Shown here: piece by piece, positions 56,119 through 64,000 of the stretch | Position numbering within the stretch: position 1 is the first letter of the stretch | How the letters are laid out: each line of letters opens with the position of its first letter | Assembly: GCA_963833675.1 (NCBI GenBank) | Contig: CAWHYW010000019.1 | Span: 62,001 to 126,000, forward strand | Source: DASQDN01 sp963833675 | GTDB lineage: Bacteria > Acidobacteriota > Terriglobia > Bryobacterales > Bryobacteraceae | Length of the DNA: 64,000 nucleotides | Direction: 5' to 3' | Position numbers and translations under genes: made by a program | Notes under the pieces: generated by a model | What the model saw: the letters and a program-made list of their open reading frames with translations, nothing else | What the model was told of the DNA's origin: nothing | The model's database searches: none

Positions 56119-56165
56119 ATCGGCGATGCGGTGAATATGCCCCTAGATTAGCACACGGTAGAAAA

Positions 56166-56186
56166 GGAGACAGGAGACAGGAGACA
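56166..56186. repeat. Three tandem copies of a 7-base unit
   Basis: GGAGACA occurs three times without spacing at 56166-56172, 56173-56179 and 56180-56186, in the 232-base gap between recO and the permease gene, which are divergent. No gene was found in this gap. The repeat could be a slippage product. Confidence 0.8.
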
Positions 56187-56350
56187 AAAGATAGAAGGTA
56201 AGCAAGGCACCCCATATTGTTCAGAAAGCTCAGGTTCCAATTCTGTGCTCCGATATCCCAATTCCGGACAGTCTCAGTTGCTTATGCTGTTGATAATCCG
56301 AGAGCGGCATGCGGCCCGCAGCGTGCCCTACGTCTGATGGACCTACCATG

Positions 56351-58766
56351 CTTACCGACCTTCGTTTCGCGGTACGGGTGCTCGTTCGCAACTGGTCTTT
56401 CGCCCTCGCGGCCATCCTGACGCTTTCGCTGGGCCTTGGAGCCACGACGGCAATTTTTTCCGTAGTCCACGGAGTTTTGCTACGGCCATTGCCTTACCCG
56501 GAAGCCGATCGTATTGTCACGATTGAGACAACTTGGCGCAATCGTGGACTTCAAGGCGGCAATGTTTCCGGTCCCGATTTCCGCGACTGGGAGCGCCAAT
56601 CATCCTCCTTCGAGGCGATGGCCTACACCTACGGCGGAGAAATGGGAGTGAAAGCCGGTCAATACGGCGAGTTCACAGGAATATTCATTGTTACGCCCGA
56701 GTTCTTCAAGGTGATCCGGGTTGCTCCAGCATCGGGAAGATTCTTTTCGTCCGAGGAGCAGAAGCCGAACGGCGCAAATGCAGCTGTGGTTAGCCAGACA
56801 TTCGCCGAATCGCACTATGGAAGTACGGACGCGGCATTAGGACGTGTCCTCCGGATCGCCAGCCAGTCGTTTCCGATTGTCGGAGTCATCGGCGAAAGAT
56901 TCCATTATCCGATTCGCGGGACTACCAAGGCCAATATCTGGCTACCTGCGGCATGGGTCGGCGAGAACAGCTATCGCTCAGGCCACAACTACCGGGCTGT
57001 GGCGCGTCTGAAGCCGGGGGTGACAGTTGCGCAAGCTCAGGCCGAGATGAGCGCCATCGCGGCGCGCCTGGAACAAACGTATCCAAAAGACAACAAAGAC
57101 AAAGAAGTGCTCGATATCGCCGCTCCGGCAAAGCATGACCAACAGTACTCGCACGACGCTCCAAATGTTGATGGGAGCCGTTGGACTGCTGCTTTTACTC
57201 GCCTGCGCGAACGTCGCGAACATGCTTCTGGCGCGGGCCACATCCAGGACCAGAGAACTCGCTGTCCGCGCGGCCATTGGAGCAACCCGGTGGCAGATTG
57301 TACGCCAATTACTGGCCGAAAGCGCGCTTATTGCCGGATTAGCAGGCATCTCGGGGTTCATCATAGCGACGTATGTTATGGATGCCTTGCTGGCGCTTGC
57401 TCCGCAAAATCTTCCGCGTGTCGATGAAATCCGCCTCGATAATCAAGTCGCACTGTTCACGCTAGCGTGTGCAGTTTTGAGCACATTTCTATTCGGTTTA
57501 CTCCCTGCATTGCAATCATCGCGGCTGGACTTGAACGAAGCCCTGAAGCAAGGCGGACAGAAGGGACTGCTCGGCGGAGGGTCGCCGCGTCTTCGGAATG
57601 CTCTGGTGATCTCCGAGATTGCGCTGTCACTGATGTTGACCGCGAGCGCCGGACTATTGTTCCGCAGCTTTATTTCGCTATCGCATGTGGACATGGGCTT
57701 TCGACCAGAGAGGCTGCTCGTGATGAGTACGAGTGTTGCCGCCAAGGACGAGAACTCCGTCAAGAAAGCAACCTATTACTTCCGCGACTTACTGCAGGAA
57801 CTCCGAACGATCCCCGGTGTGCAATCCGCGGCAGCAGTGATGGGCCTGCCGACAGGAAAACGAACGTCCGATGGCGCGTATTCCGTTAAGGGCAGGCCAA
57901 ATGCCACTTCGCTTTCATCGATGCCGACCGCGGGCTTCCGGGTGACGACTCCGGATTACTTCGCCACGATGAAGACACCCATGCTACAAGGACGCGACTT
58001 CGATGAGCGCGATACTTACGACACGCCGATGGTCGCAATCGTGAATCAGACGTTAGCAAGGCGTGAGTTCCCTGATGGAGATGCGATCGGAAAGAGAATC
58101 GAGTGCGGCCTCGACCGAAAAGGTTGGATGACCATCGTCGGTATCGTTGGGGATGTCCGACATGACAGCCCGTCGAAAGCGCCACAGGCCGAGATTTACA
58201 TGGCTTATCATCAGCATCCCTGGGTCTCCGACGAACTTCACGTGGTAATCCGCTCTAACGCGGATTCTGGCGTGATTATGCGGCACGCAGAGAAGATCGC
58301 GGCATCTTTAAACGCCGATGTCTCATTGAGCTTCAGCACGATGGAAAATTTCCTGGCTGAAGCCGTGTCCGCTCCTCGGTTTCGCACAGTGTTGATGGGG
58401 GCATTTGCCGGTATTGCCGCGTTGCTGGCGATGGCAGGGGTCTACGGCGTGATGGCCTATGTAGTTAGCCAGCGCACTTCAGAACTGGGATTGCGTCTGG
58501 CGATCGGCGCGGGCACGACTGATATCCTGCGGCTCGTGCTGGGTCAAGCGCTGAGGGTTACTTGCGCAGGCTTGGCTATCGGATTGGCGCTGACGAGCGT
58601 AGTAAGCCGAGTCCTGACAACGATGCTCTATGGTGTAAAAGCTATTGATCCGGGAACGTACACGGTCGCACTGTTCGGGATAGCGGTCGTCGCGTTTGCG
58701 GCGGCTGCGGGCCCTGCTATCCGGGCGGCACGGATCGATCCGGTGGAGGCCCTCAGGGCGGAGTGA
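56351..58766 (+). CDS. MacB/FtsX-type permease of the acidobacterial orphan family, one frameshift
   Basis: About 805 residues with a duplicated FtsX permease unit. Half 1: LTDLRFAVRVLVRNWSFALA start, span ILTLSLGLGATTAIFSVVHG, the characteristic LLRPLPYPEADRIV, then a periplasmic MacB_PCD domain. The frame breaks near 57140, then LLLLLACANVANMLLARATS and RELAVRAAIGATRWQIVRQL (first cytoplasmic motif). Half 2 repeats this (RLRNALVISEIALSLML) and ends SELGLRLAIGAGTTDILRLV and ARIDPVEALRAE. These permeases usually lack an adjacent ATPase gene, as here. Substrate unknown. Confidence 0.88.
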
Positions 58767-58824
58767 CGGGCTAAATCGGCCTTTCTCTCGCTTACTGCGT
58801 CGATAATAAGGTAGGAGAACAGGC

Positions 58825-60321
58825 CTGAACCTAGTCGATTCTGACCCTTTAACCACGAGTGCGCCAGCGGAAAGCCGTGCGGCAAGGACGATTCGGGATA
58901 TCTTCGAATCGGGGCGGCCGCTGACATATATCCGGTCCGCAGAAGAACAGCGTGTCGCGAAGATTCTGCGGGAGGTGGCTGCGCGAATCCCAACGACCGT
59001 GTGGACATGGACCCTCACTGAGGGCATGCGCCGCCAAGGACGGCAGGCAGAGGAAGGCGCGCTGAGCCCGCGAGGAGCGCTGGATTTTATCGCTGCGCAT
59101 GACGGAGAAGGCATATTTCATCTGAAGGATTTTCACGAGCCGCTCCGCGAGTCTCCAGAAATTCGCCGCCGGCTTCGCGACGTCTACGAGAGCTGCCTGA
59201 ATCACAGGAAGTATGTCGTCATCAGCTCGCCGGTGCGGTTCATTCCTGAAGAAGTAGAGCGAAGTGTCATGTATCTTGAACTTCGCCCACCGGATCTGGT
59301 CGAGTTGACGGATCTTCTCCGAGAAGAGGGCGGTGATGCGGATGAGGCTACGCTCAATCAGCTTGCACGCGCTTTACAAGGACTGGCTGTCGACGAAGCC
59401 CGCTACGGTGTGCGTCGCGCGCTGGCGCGGAACTCGAAGCTCGGACCTGAGTCGCTTCCCGATCTGCTGGAAGAAAAACGGCTGTTGGTGAACCGAAGTG
59501 GAGTAATCGAATTCATCGCCGATAGCACTAGCATCGGCGAGGTTGGCGGGCTCGAGGGTTTGAAGACCTGGCTCAAGGAGCGTCAGAAGCTCTTTCAAAT
59601 GCGCGACACATTAAGCGAAGAGATTGTTCCCAAGGGGGTCCTCCTGATGGGCATCCCCGGTTGCGGAAAAAGCCTTGCGATTAAAGCAATCGCATCGAAT
59701 TTCGGGCTGCCGCTCTATCGTGTCGACATGATCGAAATCTTCTCGGGCCGACATGGCAAGCCCGAAGGCGCATTTGTCGAAGCGTGCCGAATGATGGAAG
59801 ACATGTCCCCCGCTGTTCTTTGGTTCGATGAGATCGAGATGGGAATTACATCGACGGAATCCGGCGGAGAGCAGGGTCGTATCTTCGCGTTTTTTCTGAC
59901 CTGGATGCAGGAGAAAACGCGTGGCCTTTTTGTGGCGGCAACGGCGAACCGGATCGATCTGCTTCCCGCCGAAATGATTCGCAAAGGACGTTTCGATGAA
60001 GTGTTCTTTGTGGATCTTCCACTCGATGACGAACGGCTCGAGATTTTCAAGATCCATCTCAATCGTCGTGGCGTGGACGCTACCAAATTCGATCTCGATC
60101 AGCTACGGTCTATGACTACCGGGTGGACGGGCGCAGAGATTGAGCAGTGCGTTGTTTCTTCTGTGACGAAGGCGCGCCTCGCGGACCGCGCTATCACCCA
60201 GCAGGACTTGATCAAAGTAGCGGCGAGCACCGTTCCGCTATCGCGCACCATGAAGGAGCAGATCGGGCATATTCGCAGCTGGGCGTTCGAGCGAGCGGTC
60301 CGCGCGTCCGTTGGCCGCTAA
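58825..60321 (+). CDS. Ycf46-like AAA+ ATPase, probable CTG start
   Basis: A protein of about 498 residues. The N-terminal region (LTYIRSAEEQRVAKILREVA, TTVWTWTLTEGM, FHLKDFHEPLRESPEIRRRL) and the AAA core match the Ycf46 family: Walker A GIPGCGKSLAIKAIA, Walker B VLWFDEIEMG, sensor ATANRIDLLPAEM, arginine finger RKGRFDEVFFVD. The first ATG/GTG/TTG in frame is GTG 58975, which would cut conserved N-terminal residues. Upstream the frame is open to a TAA at about 58808, with AGGAG at 58813-58817 and CTG at 58825, seven bases on. I therefore prefer a CTG start; an indel is the alternative. Function of the family is poorly known. Confidence 0.8.
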   Translation: MNLVDSDPLTTSAPAESRAARTIRDIFESGRPLTYIRSAEEQRVAKILREVAARIPTTVWTWTLTEGMRRQGRQAEEGALSPRGALDFIAAHDGEGIFHLKDFHEPLRESPEIRRRLRDVYESCLNHRKYVVISSPVRFIPEEVERSVMYLELRPPDLVELTDLLREEGGDADEATLNQLARALQGLAVDEARYGVRRALARNSKLGPESLPDLLEEKRLLVNRSGVIEFIADSTSIGEVGGLEGLKTWLKERQKLFQMRDTLSEEIVPKGVLLMGIPGCGKSLAIKAIASNFGLPLYRVDMIEIFSGRHGKPEGAFVEACRMMEDMSPAVLWFDEIEMGITSTESGGEQGRIFAFFLTWMQEKTRGLFVAATANRIDLLPAEMIRKGRFDEVFFVDLPLDDERLEIFKIHLNRRGVDATKFDLDQLRSMTTGWTGAEIEQCVVSSVTKARLADRAITQQDLIKVAASTVPLSRTMKEQIGHIRSWAFERAVRASVGR

Positions 60322-60323
60322 AT

Positions 60324-61511
60324 TTACTGCGGTGCGCGCACCAGGCCGGCTCCGATATCGAACGGATCGAAACCGGTCTTCAGACCGTCGGTCGTGCCGG
60401 AGCCGACCAACCTTGAAGTGAGTTGTAGAACGCTGAGGCCTCCACCCGATTGAATTTTCTCCGCCCACAGCGCCGCGACGCCCGCGACGTGCGGCGTCGC
60501 CATACTGGTGCCGCTCATCGATTGAAATCCACCACCGGGCTTCGCGGAAATAATGCTGACACCGGGGCCGGACACGTTCGCTCCGGTGTTCGAGAACGGA
60601 GCGACAACCAAGCCTGCTGGTGACTGACCCAGAGCGGCCACTGAAATAATGCCTTCTGAGACGGCGGGCGGGGAGACTGCGATCTCGAAGTCCGGATTGA
60701 CGTCCCGTTGGCTCTCATTGCCTGCCGCGGCGACGATGATGGTAGCCGGTCCGAAAGAAGCTCTCGCCCTAATAAGCGCTGCGAGCCGTTCGAAAAGCTG
60801 TACATTGGCTCGATAGCCTTCGAGAGCGCGTGTCGTGGCCAGTTCCGGCGGGAAGTGTTGTACTTCCTGCATCTGCTTTACAAACCCTGGAAAATCGATG
60901 CCTAGCGACATGGAGATGACGTTGGCGCCGTTCTCTACAGCCCATTGAATGGCATTCGCAATTGTGTCGCTACCGCCGCCTTGCTTACCGAGTACTTTGC
61001 CAATGAGCGCCTTTTTCACTCCAGGGGCGACGCCGATGCGTCTCGACGCCGTAGTCCGGCCGAAGATCGTTCCTGCGCAGTGGGTGCCGTGGCCGTGATT
61101 GTCGCCGTTTCCTTCTCCGGTGAAATCTTTCTCGGTGATTTGCACGCCGGCAAAGGCCGGGTGATTTTTGTCAATTCCGGTATCCAGCACTGCGATAACA
61201 ATTCCGGCGCCTGAGAACGAGGAAGTATCCGCGCCGACGGCTTTGACTCCCCATGCGACCTCGGTTGCAGCCGGCCGAGCGTCGACAGCTTCTACATCGA
61301 GTGGAGCAATCAACTTCATCGGCATTACGGGCGCTGCGCAAACCACATCAGAGCTCTTCGTCACAGCTGCTACTTTGTTTCGGTCGATCTCATCGATGTC
61401 CACCTTGATTTCGGCAGCAGCGGCGCCGCCGGCCATGCCAAAGGATGGCCCGAGAAACACGTCGCGCGTAGACTGGCTGAGAGCGCGCAAAATGATGTGC
61501 TTTTCTTTCAT
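60324..61511 (-). CDS. Subtilisin-like S8 serine peptidase without signal peptide
   Basis: A 395-residue subtilase. An N-terminal propeptide-like region (about 1-85) precedes the catalytic domain with Asp in VIAVLDTGIDKNHPAF, His in DNHGHGTHCAGTI, the oxyanion Asn in VAAAGNESQR, and Ser in MSGTSMATPHVAGVAALW. No signal peptide is visible, so it may act in the cytosol or leave by another route. AGGAGA lies upstream of the ATG. Its stop is 2 bases from the convergent AAA gene stop. Confidence 0.9.
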   Translation of the reverse strand: MKEKHIILRALSQSTRDVFLGPSFGMAGGAAAAEIKVDIDEIDRNKVAAVTKSSDVVCAAPVMPMKLIAPLDVEAVDARPAATEVAWGVKAVGADTSSFSGAGIVIAVLDTGIDKNHPAFAGVQITEKDFTGEGNGDNHGHGTHCAGTIFGRTTASRRIGVAPGVKKALIGKVLGKQGGGSDTIANAIQWAVENGANVISMSLGIDFPGFVKQMQEVQHFPPELATTRALEGYRANVQLFERLAALIRARASFGPATIIVAAAGNESQRDVNPDFEIAVSPPAVSEGIISVAALGQSPAGLVVAPFSNTGANVSGPGVSIISAKPGGGFQSMSGTSMATPHVAGVAALWAEKIQSGGGLSVLQLTSRLVGSGTTDGLKTGFDPFDIGAGLVRAPQ

Positions 61512-61597
61512 GGAGTCTCCTGGTTGTTTAAGTGACGAACGGTCGCGCGACGTTTCATCTGACTCTCCGACTCAGCTTAAGATGTGGGCATACGGTC

Positions 61598-61813
61598 ATG
61601 TGCAGAAGCATTAAAGTACTCCGCAGGCCTGGACAGTCCGCGACCGATGAGGAATTGTACAACGCGGCGTTACAGTTTGTCCGCAAGATCAGCGGATTTC
61701 ACAAACCTTCCAAAGTAAACGAGGAGGCGTTCCTTCGAGCCGTCGACGAGGTCGCCGAAGCGAGTGGGCGATTGCTCGCAACCATTCAGCAGGCAAAGAC
61801 TGCGGCAGGTTGA
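61598..61813 (+). CDS. DUF2277 family protein, 71 aa
   Basis: A 71-residue protein from MCRSIKVLRRPGQSATDEEL through ALQFVRKISGFHKPSK to the helical end EVAEASGRLLATIQQ, the DUF2277 pattern. An in-frame extension upstream to 61532 has unrelated composition and is rejected. Function unknown. Divergent from the subtilase and convergent with the barrel gene (10-base gap). Confidence 0.88.
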   Translation: MCRSIKVLRRPGQSATDEELYNAALQFVRKISGFHKPSKVNEEAFLRAVDEVAEASGRLLATIQQAKTAAG

Positions 61814-61823
61814 ATCAGCCTGG

Positions 61824-63140
61824 CTAAAAGGCGTACGATAGCCCAACAAGAGGTGTCACCCTATCTTGTAATCCTGCGTGACTCAAACGGACAAGCACGT
61901 TGAAGCTGGCGATCAGATCGCCGATAGGGTTTACCTTGAATCCGATTGCCCCCGACCGGGCATCGAAGTTTCCGATCGCAAACCTGGTATTAGGGTATAG
62001 GGTCTGGTCGGCCGCCGTGAACTGGTCGGAGAAGATGCGCTCGGTATTCGTAACGTGTTGCCCGAGTACATCAGCCGCCAGAGTGAATCGCTTTGTCACG
62101 CCATAATCGAATCCAACCGCATACTGAACCTGTGCCGGAAGCTTGCCCTTCGCGCCTGTCGTGACGTTCCCGGCAAGTACGCTGTCCCCATTCCACTGAT
62201 AGCCGAGATTGACGTGGGGTGAAAAAGTGCCTATATTCATCGAGACCGCGACAAACGGTTTGACTCCGGGAGCGCCGGAACCGAGAAAATCGTAGGGATC
62301 GCCCGTTGGAACACGAACATCGGTACCTACCGAGATGCCAAATGATTGCGTTCGAAAAACGTTCGCCTTCATTCGAGCAGTCACATCTCCGATACCGGAA
62401 GCGGAAGAAGTATTCGCGAACTGGCCTTGTGAGCCATCGCCTGTGCTGCCGAAGAAATGAATCGAAGTGTCAGAGCCCGTCCCGATTCGGCGAATGGTCG
62501 CGTTGGAAGTAACTCCGAGACCGGCGGAAATGAGCGGAAGCGCTACCGAGACATCAATCCGATCATGAATGCCGTACGTCAGGAACGTCGTGAACTGACT
62601 GATATGCAGATCGACGAAGTTGTCGGCCGTGATGATGTCGCGCGCGACGGTCGGGTTCGCTGGATTCGCGATATGCACAAAAACCGAAGGGACGCGATTC
62701 AGCGGTACCGCGTCCATCGAATCGAAGGTGAAGTTCTGGTGGCTGAATCCAACGGCGAATTTGTCTTTGCCGATAGTTTCCGCGCGCTCAGCCAGAATCG
62801 GCCCGAAACTGCGCGCCGAACGAGTATAGACTCCCAACGTCTTGTCGAACGTATAGACGAGGCCGGAAGCAGGAGATGGGATCGGCAGCGATGTCAACTG
62901 GCTAGCGATAGCCGTATTCAATGGCCCGAAGTTCTGCTGGAAGGAGCTATCGAAGTGCGCCTGATGAGTTGGGTTCGGCAGGGTCAATCCCGTCGGGCCG
63001 TAGAGGTTCGGTATCAGAAGGGCGAGCTTCCGTCTGCCCAGGCTCGTGCCGCCGACCGTCTCTTCGCCATCATGCGCCAGACACGGCGACACAACTAGGG
63101 CTGTAAGGAGCGCGAGCGCGCTGAATTGTTTTCGATACAT
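61824..63140 (-). CDS. Outer-membrane beta-barrel protein (phenol-degradation MetA-like)
   Basis: A 438-residue protein with a signal peptide (MYRKQFSALALLTALVVSPC to LA). The rest alternates polar and aromatic residues in strands (FAVGFSHQNFTFDSMD, VDLHISQFTTFLTYGIHDRI, SFGISVGTDVRVPTGDPYDF) and ends VGLSYAF with a terminal Phe, as outer-membrane barrels do. GxxDVSVALPL-like and PTGDP segments resemble the MetA-pathway barrel family. Lies 11 bases after the caspase-like gene, same strand. Confidence 0.75.
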   Translation of the reverse strand: MYRKQFSALALLTALVVSPCLAHDGEETVGGTSLGRRKLALLIPNLYGPTGLTLPNPTHQAHFDSSFQQNFGPLNTAIASQLTSLPIPSPASGLVYTFDKTLGVYTRSARSFGPILAERAETIGKDKFAVGFSHQNFTFDSMDAVPLNRVPSVFVHIANPANPTVARDIITADNFVDLHISQFTTFLTYGIHDRIDVSVALPLISAGLGVTSNATIRRIGTGSDTSIHFFGSTGDGSQGQFANTSSASGIGDVTARMKANVFRTQSFGISVGTDVRVPTGDPYDFLGSGAPGVKPFVAVSMNIGTFSPHVNLGYQWNGDSVLAGNVTTGAKGKLPAQVQYAVGFDYGVTKRFTLAADVLGQHVTNTERIFSDQFTAADQTLYPNTRFAIGNFDARSGAIGFKVNPIGDLIASFNVLVRLSHAGLQDRVTPLVGLSYAF

Positions 63141-63151
63141 GATCGGAGTTC

Positions 63152-64000
63152 CTATCGAACGGATTCAATTACCCACTGCGAGCCAGCCTGACGTAAACCG
63201 ATCGTCACAACGTCTTCTACCGACCGTTGCTGCGTGCGTTCGTCGCTGAAACGCATGGTTCGCCTGCACTGTACGATTGCTTTATCGCTTTCGATCCTGG
63301 CCGGGGACACAGCGTGAAGCCGAAGTTCGATCGCCTTGGCGATTCGAAAGAAATCTTCTATGCGCGCCAAGTCCCGCTTGGCCAACGAGGGCCAGATTCT
63401 GCTCACTCGCTGACTGTCACGATTGCGATACGCTTCCTCGTATTCTCTGAGGATTTCCGTAATGCTCTTGGACGCGAAATCCCTCTCCTCAAGCTGCTTC
63501 AGCGCCGTACGAGCCTGATCCGCGAACAGGCTGTTTGGATGACGTTCTGTGAATCCCCGATAGTCTACAGGCGAATTCGATGTCTTCGCGGCTTCCCACT
63601 CCAACGCTTCGATGCGCCGGGCAGTTTCTTCGGCGAACGGGCTTCCGGGGTTCCTGGCCTGATACTGCGATAGAAGTTTGATATCCCGACTGGAACGCAC
63701 ACGCTCCCACTCTTCCAATTGGAGGACGCGCGGGTCAGGCGCTGGCGCGGTGACCATCGGTTCCTCAATGCCCTTTGGATCTATTTTCGCCAGGACAAGT
63801 TCGCCTGCCTTGAAGCCGCGAACGTCTGCGAATGGTCGTTGATCCCTCCCGGAGCCCAGGTCAATTCCGATCTGACGAGGAACAGTGTCCTGCAGATACT
63901 TCTCCAGCGAACCGAGAGTCACTTCGCCACGATCATTCGCCGCACGGCCCCGGAGACCTTCGACGACTGCCCAACTGAAGTATCCATGTTTCTTCTCGGC
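63152..64000 (-). CDS. Caspase-like (peptidase C14) protein, C-terminal part only
   Basis: The frame is open to the window edge. The first visible residues, HGYFSWAVVEGLRGRAANDR then GEVTLGSLEKYLQDTVPRQI and QRPFADVRGFKAGELVLAKI, are the end of a bacterial caspase-like domain (the catalytic His/Cys lie beyond the window). A C-terminal extension of about 200 residues follows: a helical repeat region (LLSQYQARNPGSPFAEETAR, YRGFTERHPNSLFADQARTA) and an NTF2-like end (EILREYEEAYRNRDSQRVSR to QWVIESVR). Probably membrane- or envelope-associated; role unknown. Confidence 0.7.
   Translation of the reverse strand, partial: AEKKHGYFSWAVVEGLRGRAANDRGEVTLGSLEKYLQDTVPRQIGIDLGSGRDQRPFADVRGFKAGELVLAKIDPKGIEEPMVTAPAPDPRVLQLEEWERVRSSRDIKLLSQYQARNPGSPFAEETARRIEALEWEAAKTSNSPVDYRGFTERHPNSLFADQARTALKQLEERDFASKSITEILREYEEAYRNRDSQRVSRIWPSLAKRDLARIEDFFRIAKAIELRLHAVSPARIESDKAIVQCRRTMRFSDERTQQRSVEDVVTIGLRQAGSQWVIESVR

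Noticed and set aside
56119..56350. Small CRISPR-like or mobile repeat near the 7-base units
   Set aside because: Only three 7-base copies without spacers, no longer repeats and no cas or transposase genes.
58825..61511. IetAS-type defence pair (AAA ATPase plus subtilase)
   Set aside because: Genes are convergent, not an operon; the ATPase is of the Ycf46 type and the subtilase is much shorter than IetS.
1..64000. tRNA, rRNA, prophage, insertion sequence or integrative element
   Set aside because: No transposase, integrase or phage structural gene was seen, and no cloverleaf-like tRNA sequence was noticed by eye; a covariance search was not possible.

Overview
This 64 kb window looks like chromosomal DNA from an Acidobacteriota bacterium, probably near Solibacter/Bryobacter. 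That is inferred from gene content (a MacB/FtsX-type permease of the large acidobacterial family, DUF2934, Dabb, DUF2277 and YtxH small proteins, an exported TldD/TldE-like pair, a Ycf46-type AAA protein), not from any marker comparison. I see no phage, insertion sequence, CRISPR array, tRNA or rRNA gene. Genes are dense, often overlap by 1-8 nt, and lie in short operons on both strands.

Layout. 1-1.5 kb: a prenyltransferase-repeat fragment and two tandem Flp pilin genes. 1.5-5.4 kb: a LarA-like (DUF2088) gene, an unknown gene, an exported alkaline-phosphatase-superfamily enzyme and DUF2934. 5.6-9.8 kb: a LysR regulator with small genes, an OmpA lipoprotein, an orphan XoxJ-like binding protein and a J-domain protein. 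9.9-14.2 kb: ceramidase-like enzyme, recJ, an unknown gene, a small secreted protein and a 48-residue membrane protein. 14.3-19.3 kb: NtrC-type regulator, CHASE2 histidine kinase, M24 peptidase, recX. 20.3-26.2 kb: a sugar-type cluster (metallo-beta-lactamase fold, MetE-like, Gfo/Idh, SIS, SDR, Dabb, ROK). 26.2-33.5 kb: M1 peptidase, mdh, SET-domain protein, enolase, kinase, cpaE. 33.6-40 kb: NarL-type regulator, exported TldD/TldE-like pair, fused LptF/LptG permease. 40-49.7 kb: rimP-nusA-infB-ylxP-rbfA, then apbE, hemE, hemY and a methyltransferase. 49.8-56.1 kb: ppdK, glyS, glyQ, recO. 56.3-64 kb: permease, Ycf46-like AAA, subtilase, DUF2277, outer-membrane barrel and a caspase-like gene cut by the window end.

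Main caution. About sixteen genes are split over two or more reading frames, including essential ones (enolase, hemE, glyS, recJ). At least two breaks (hemE and the LarA-like gene) are repaired by adding one base to a homopolymer run, so I read most of them as sequence errors. Such genes are given as one feature spanning all pieces, with the break points stated.

Best candidates for something new: the four-gene translationally coupled operon at 20.3-24 kb that puts a catalytic-domain-only MetE among sugar enzymes; the exported TldD/TldE-like pair next to the LPS-export permease; and the duplicated pilins with a shared palindromic upstream element.
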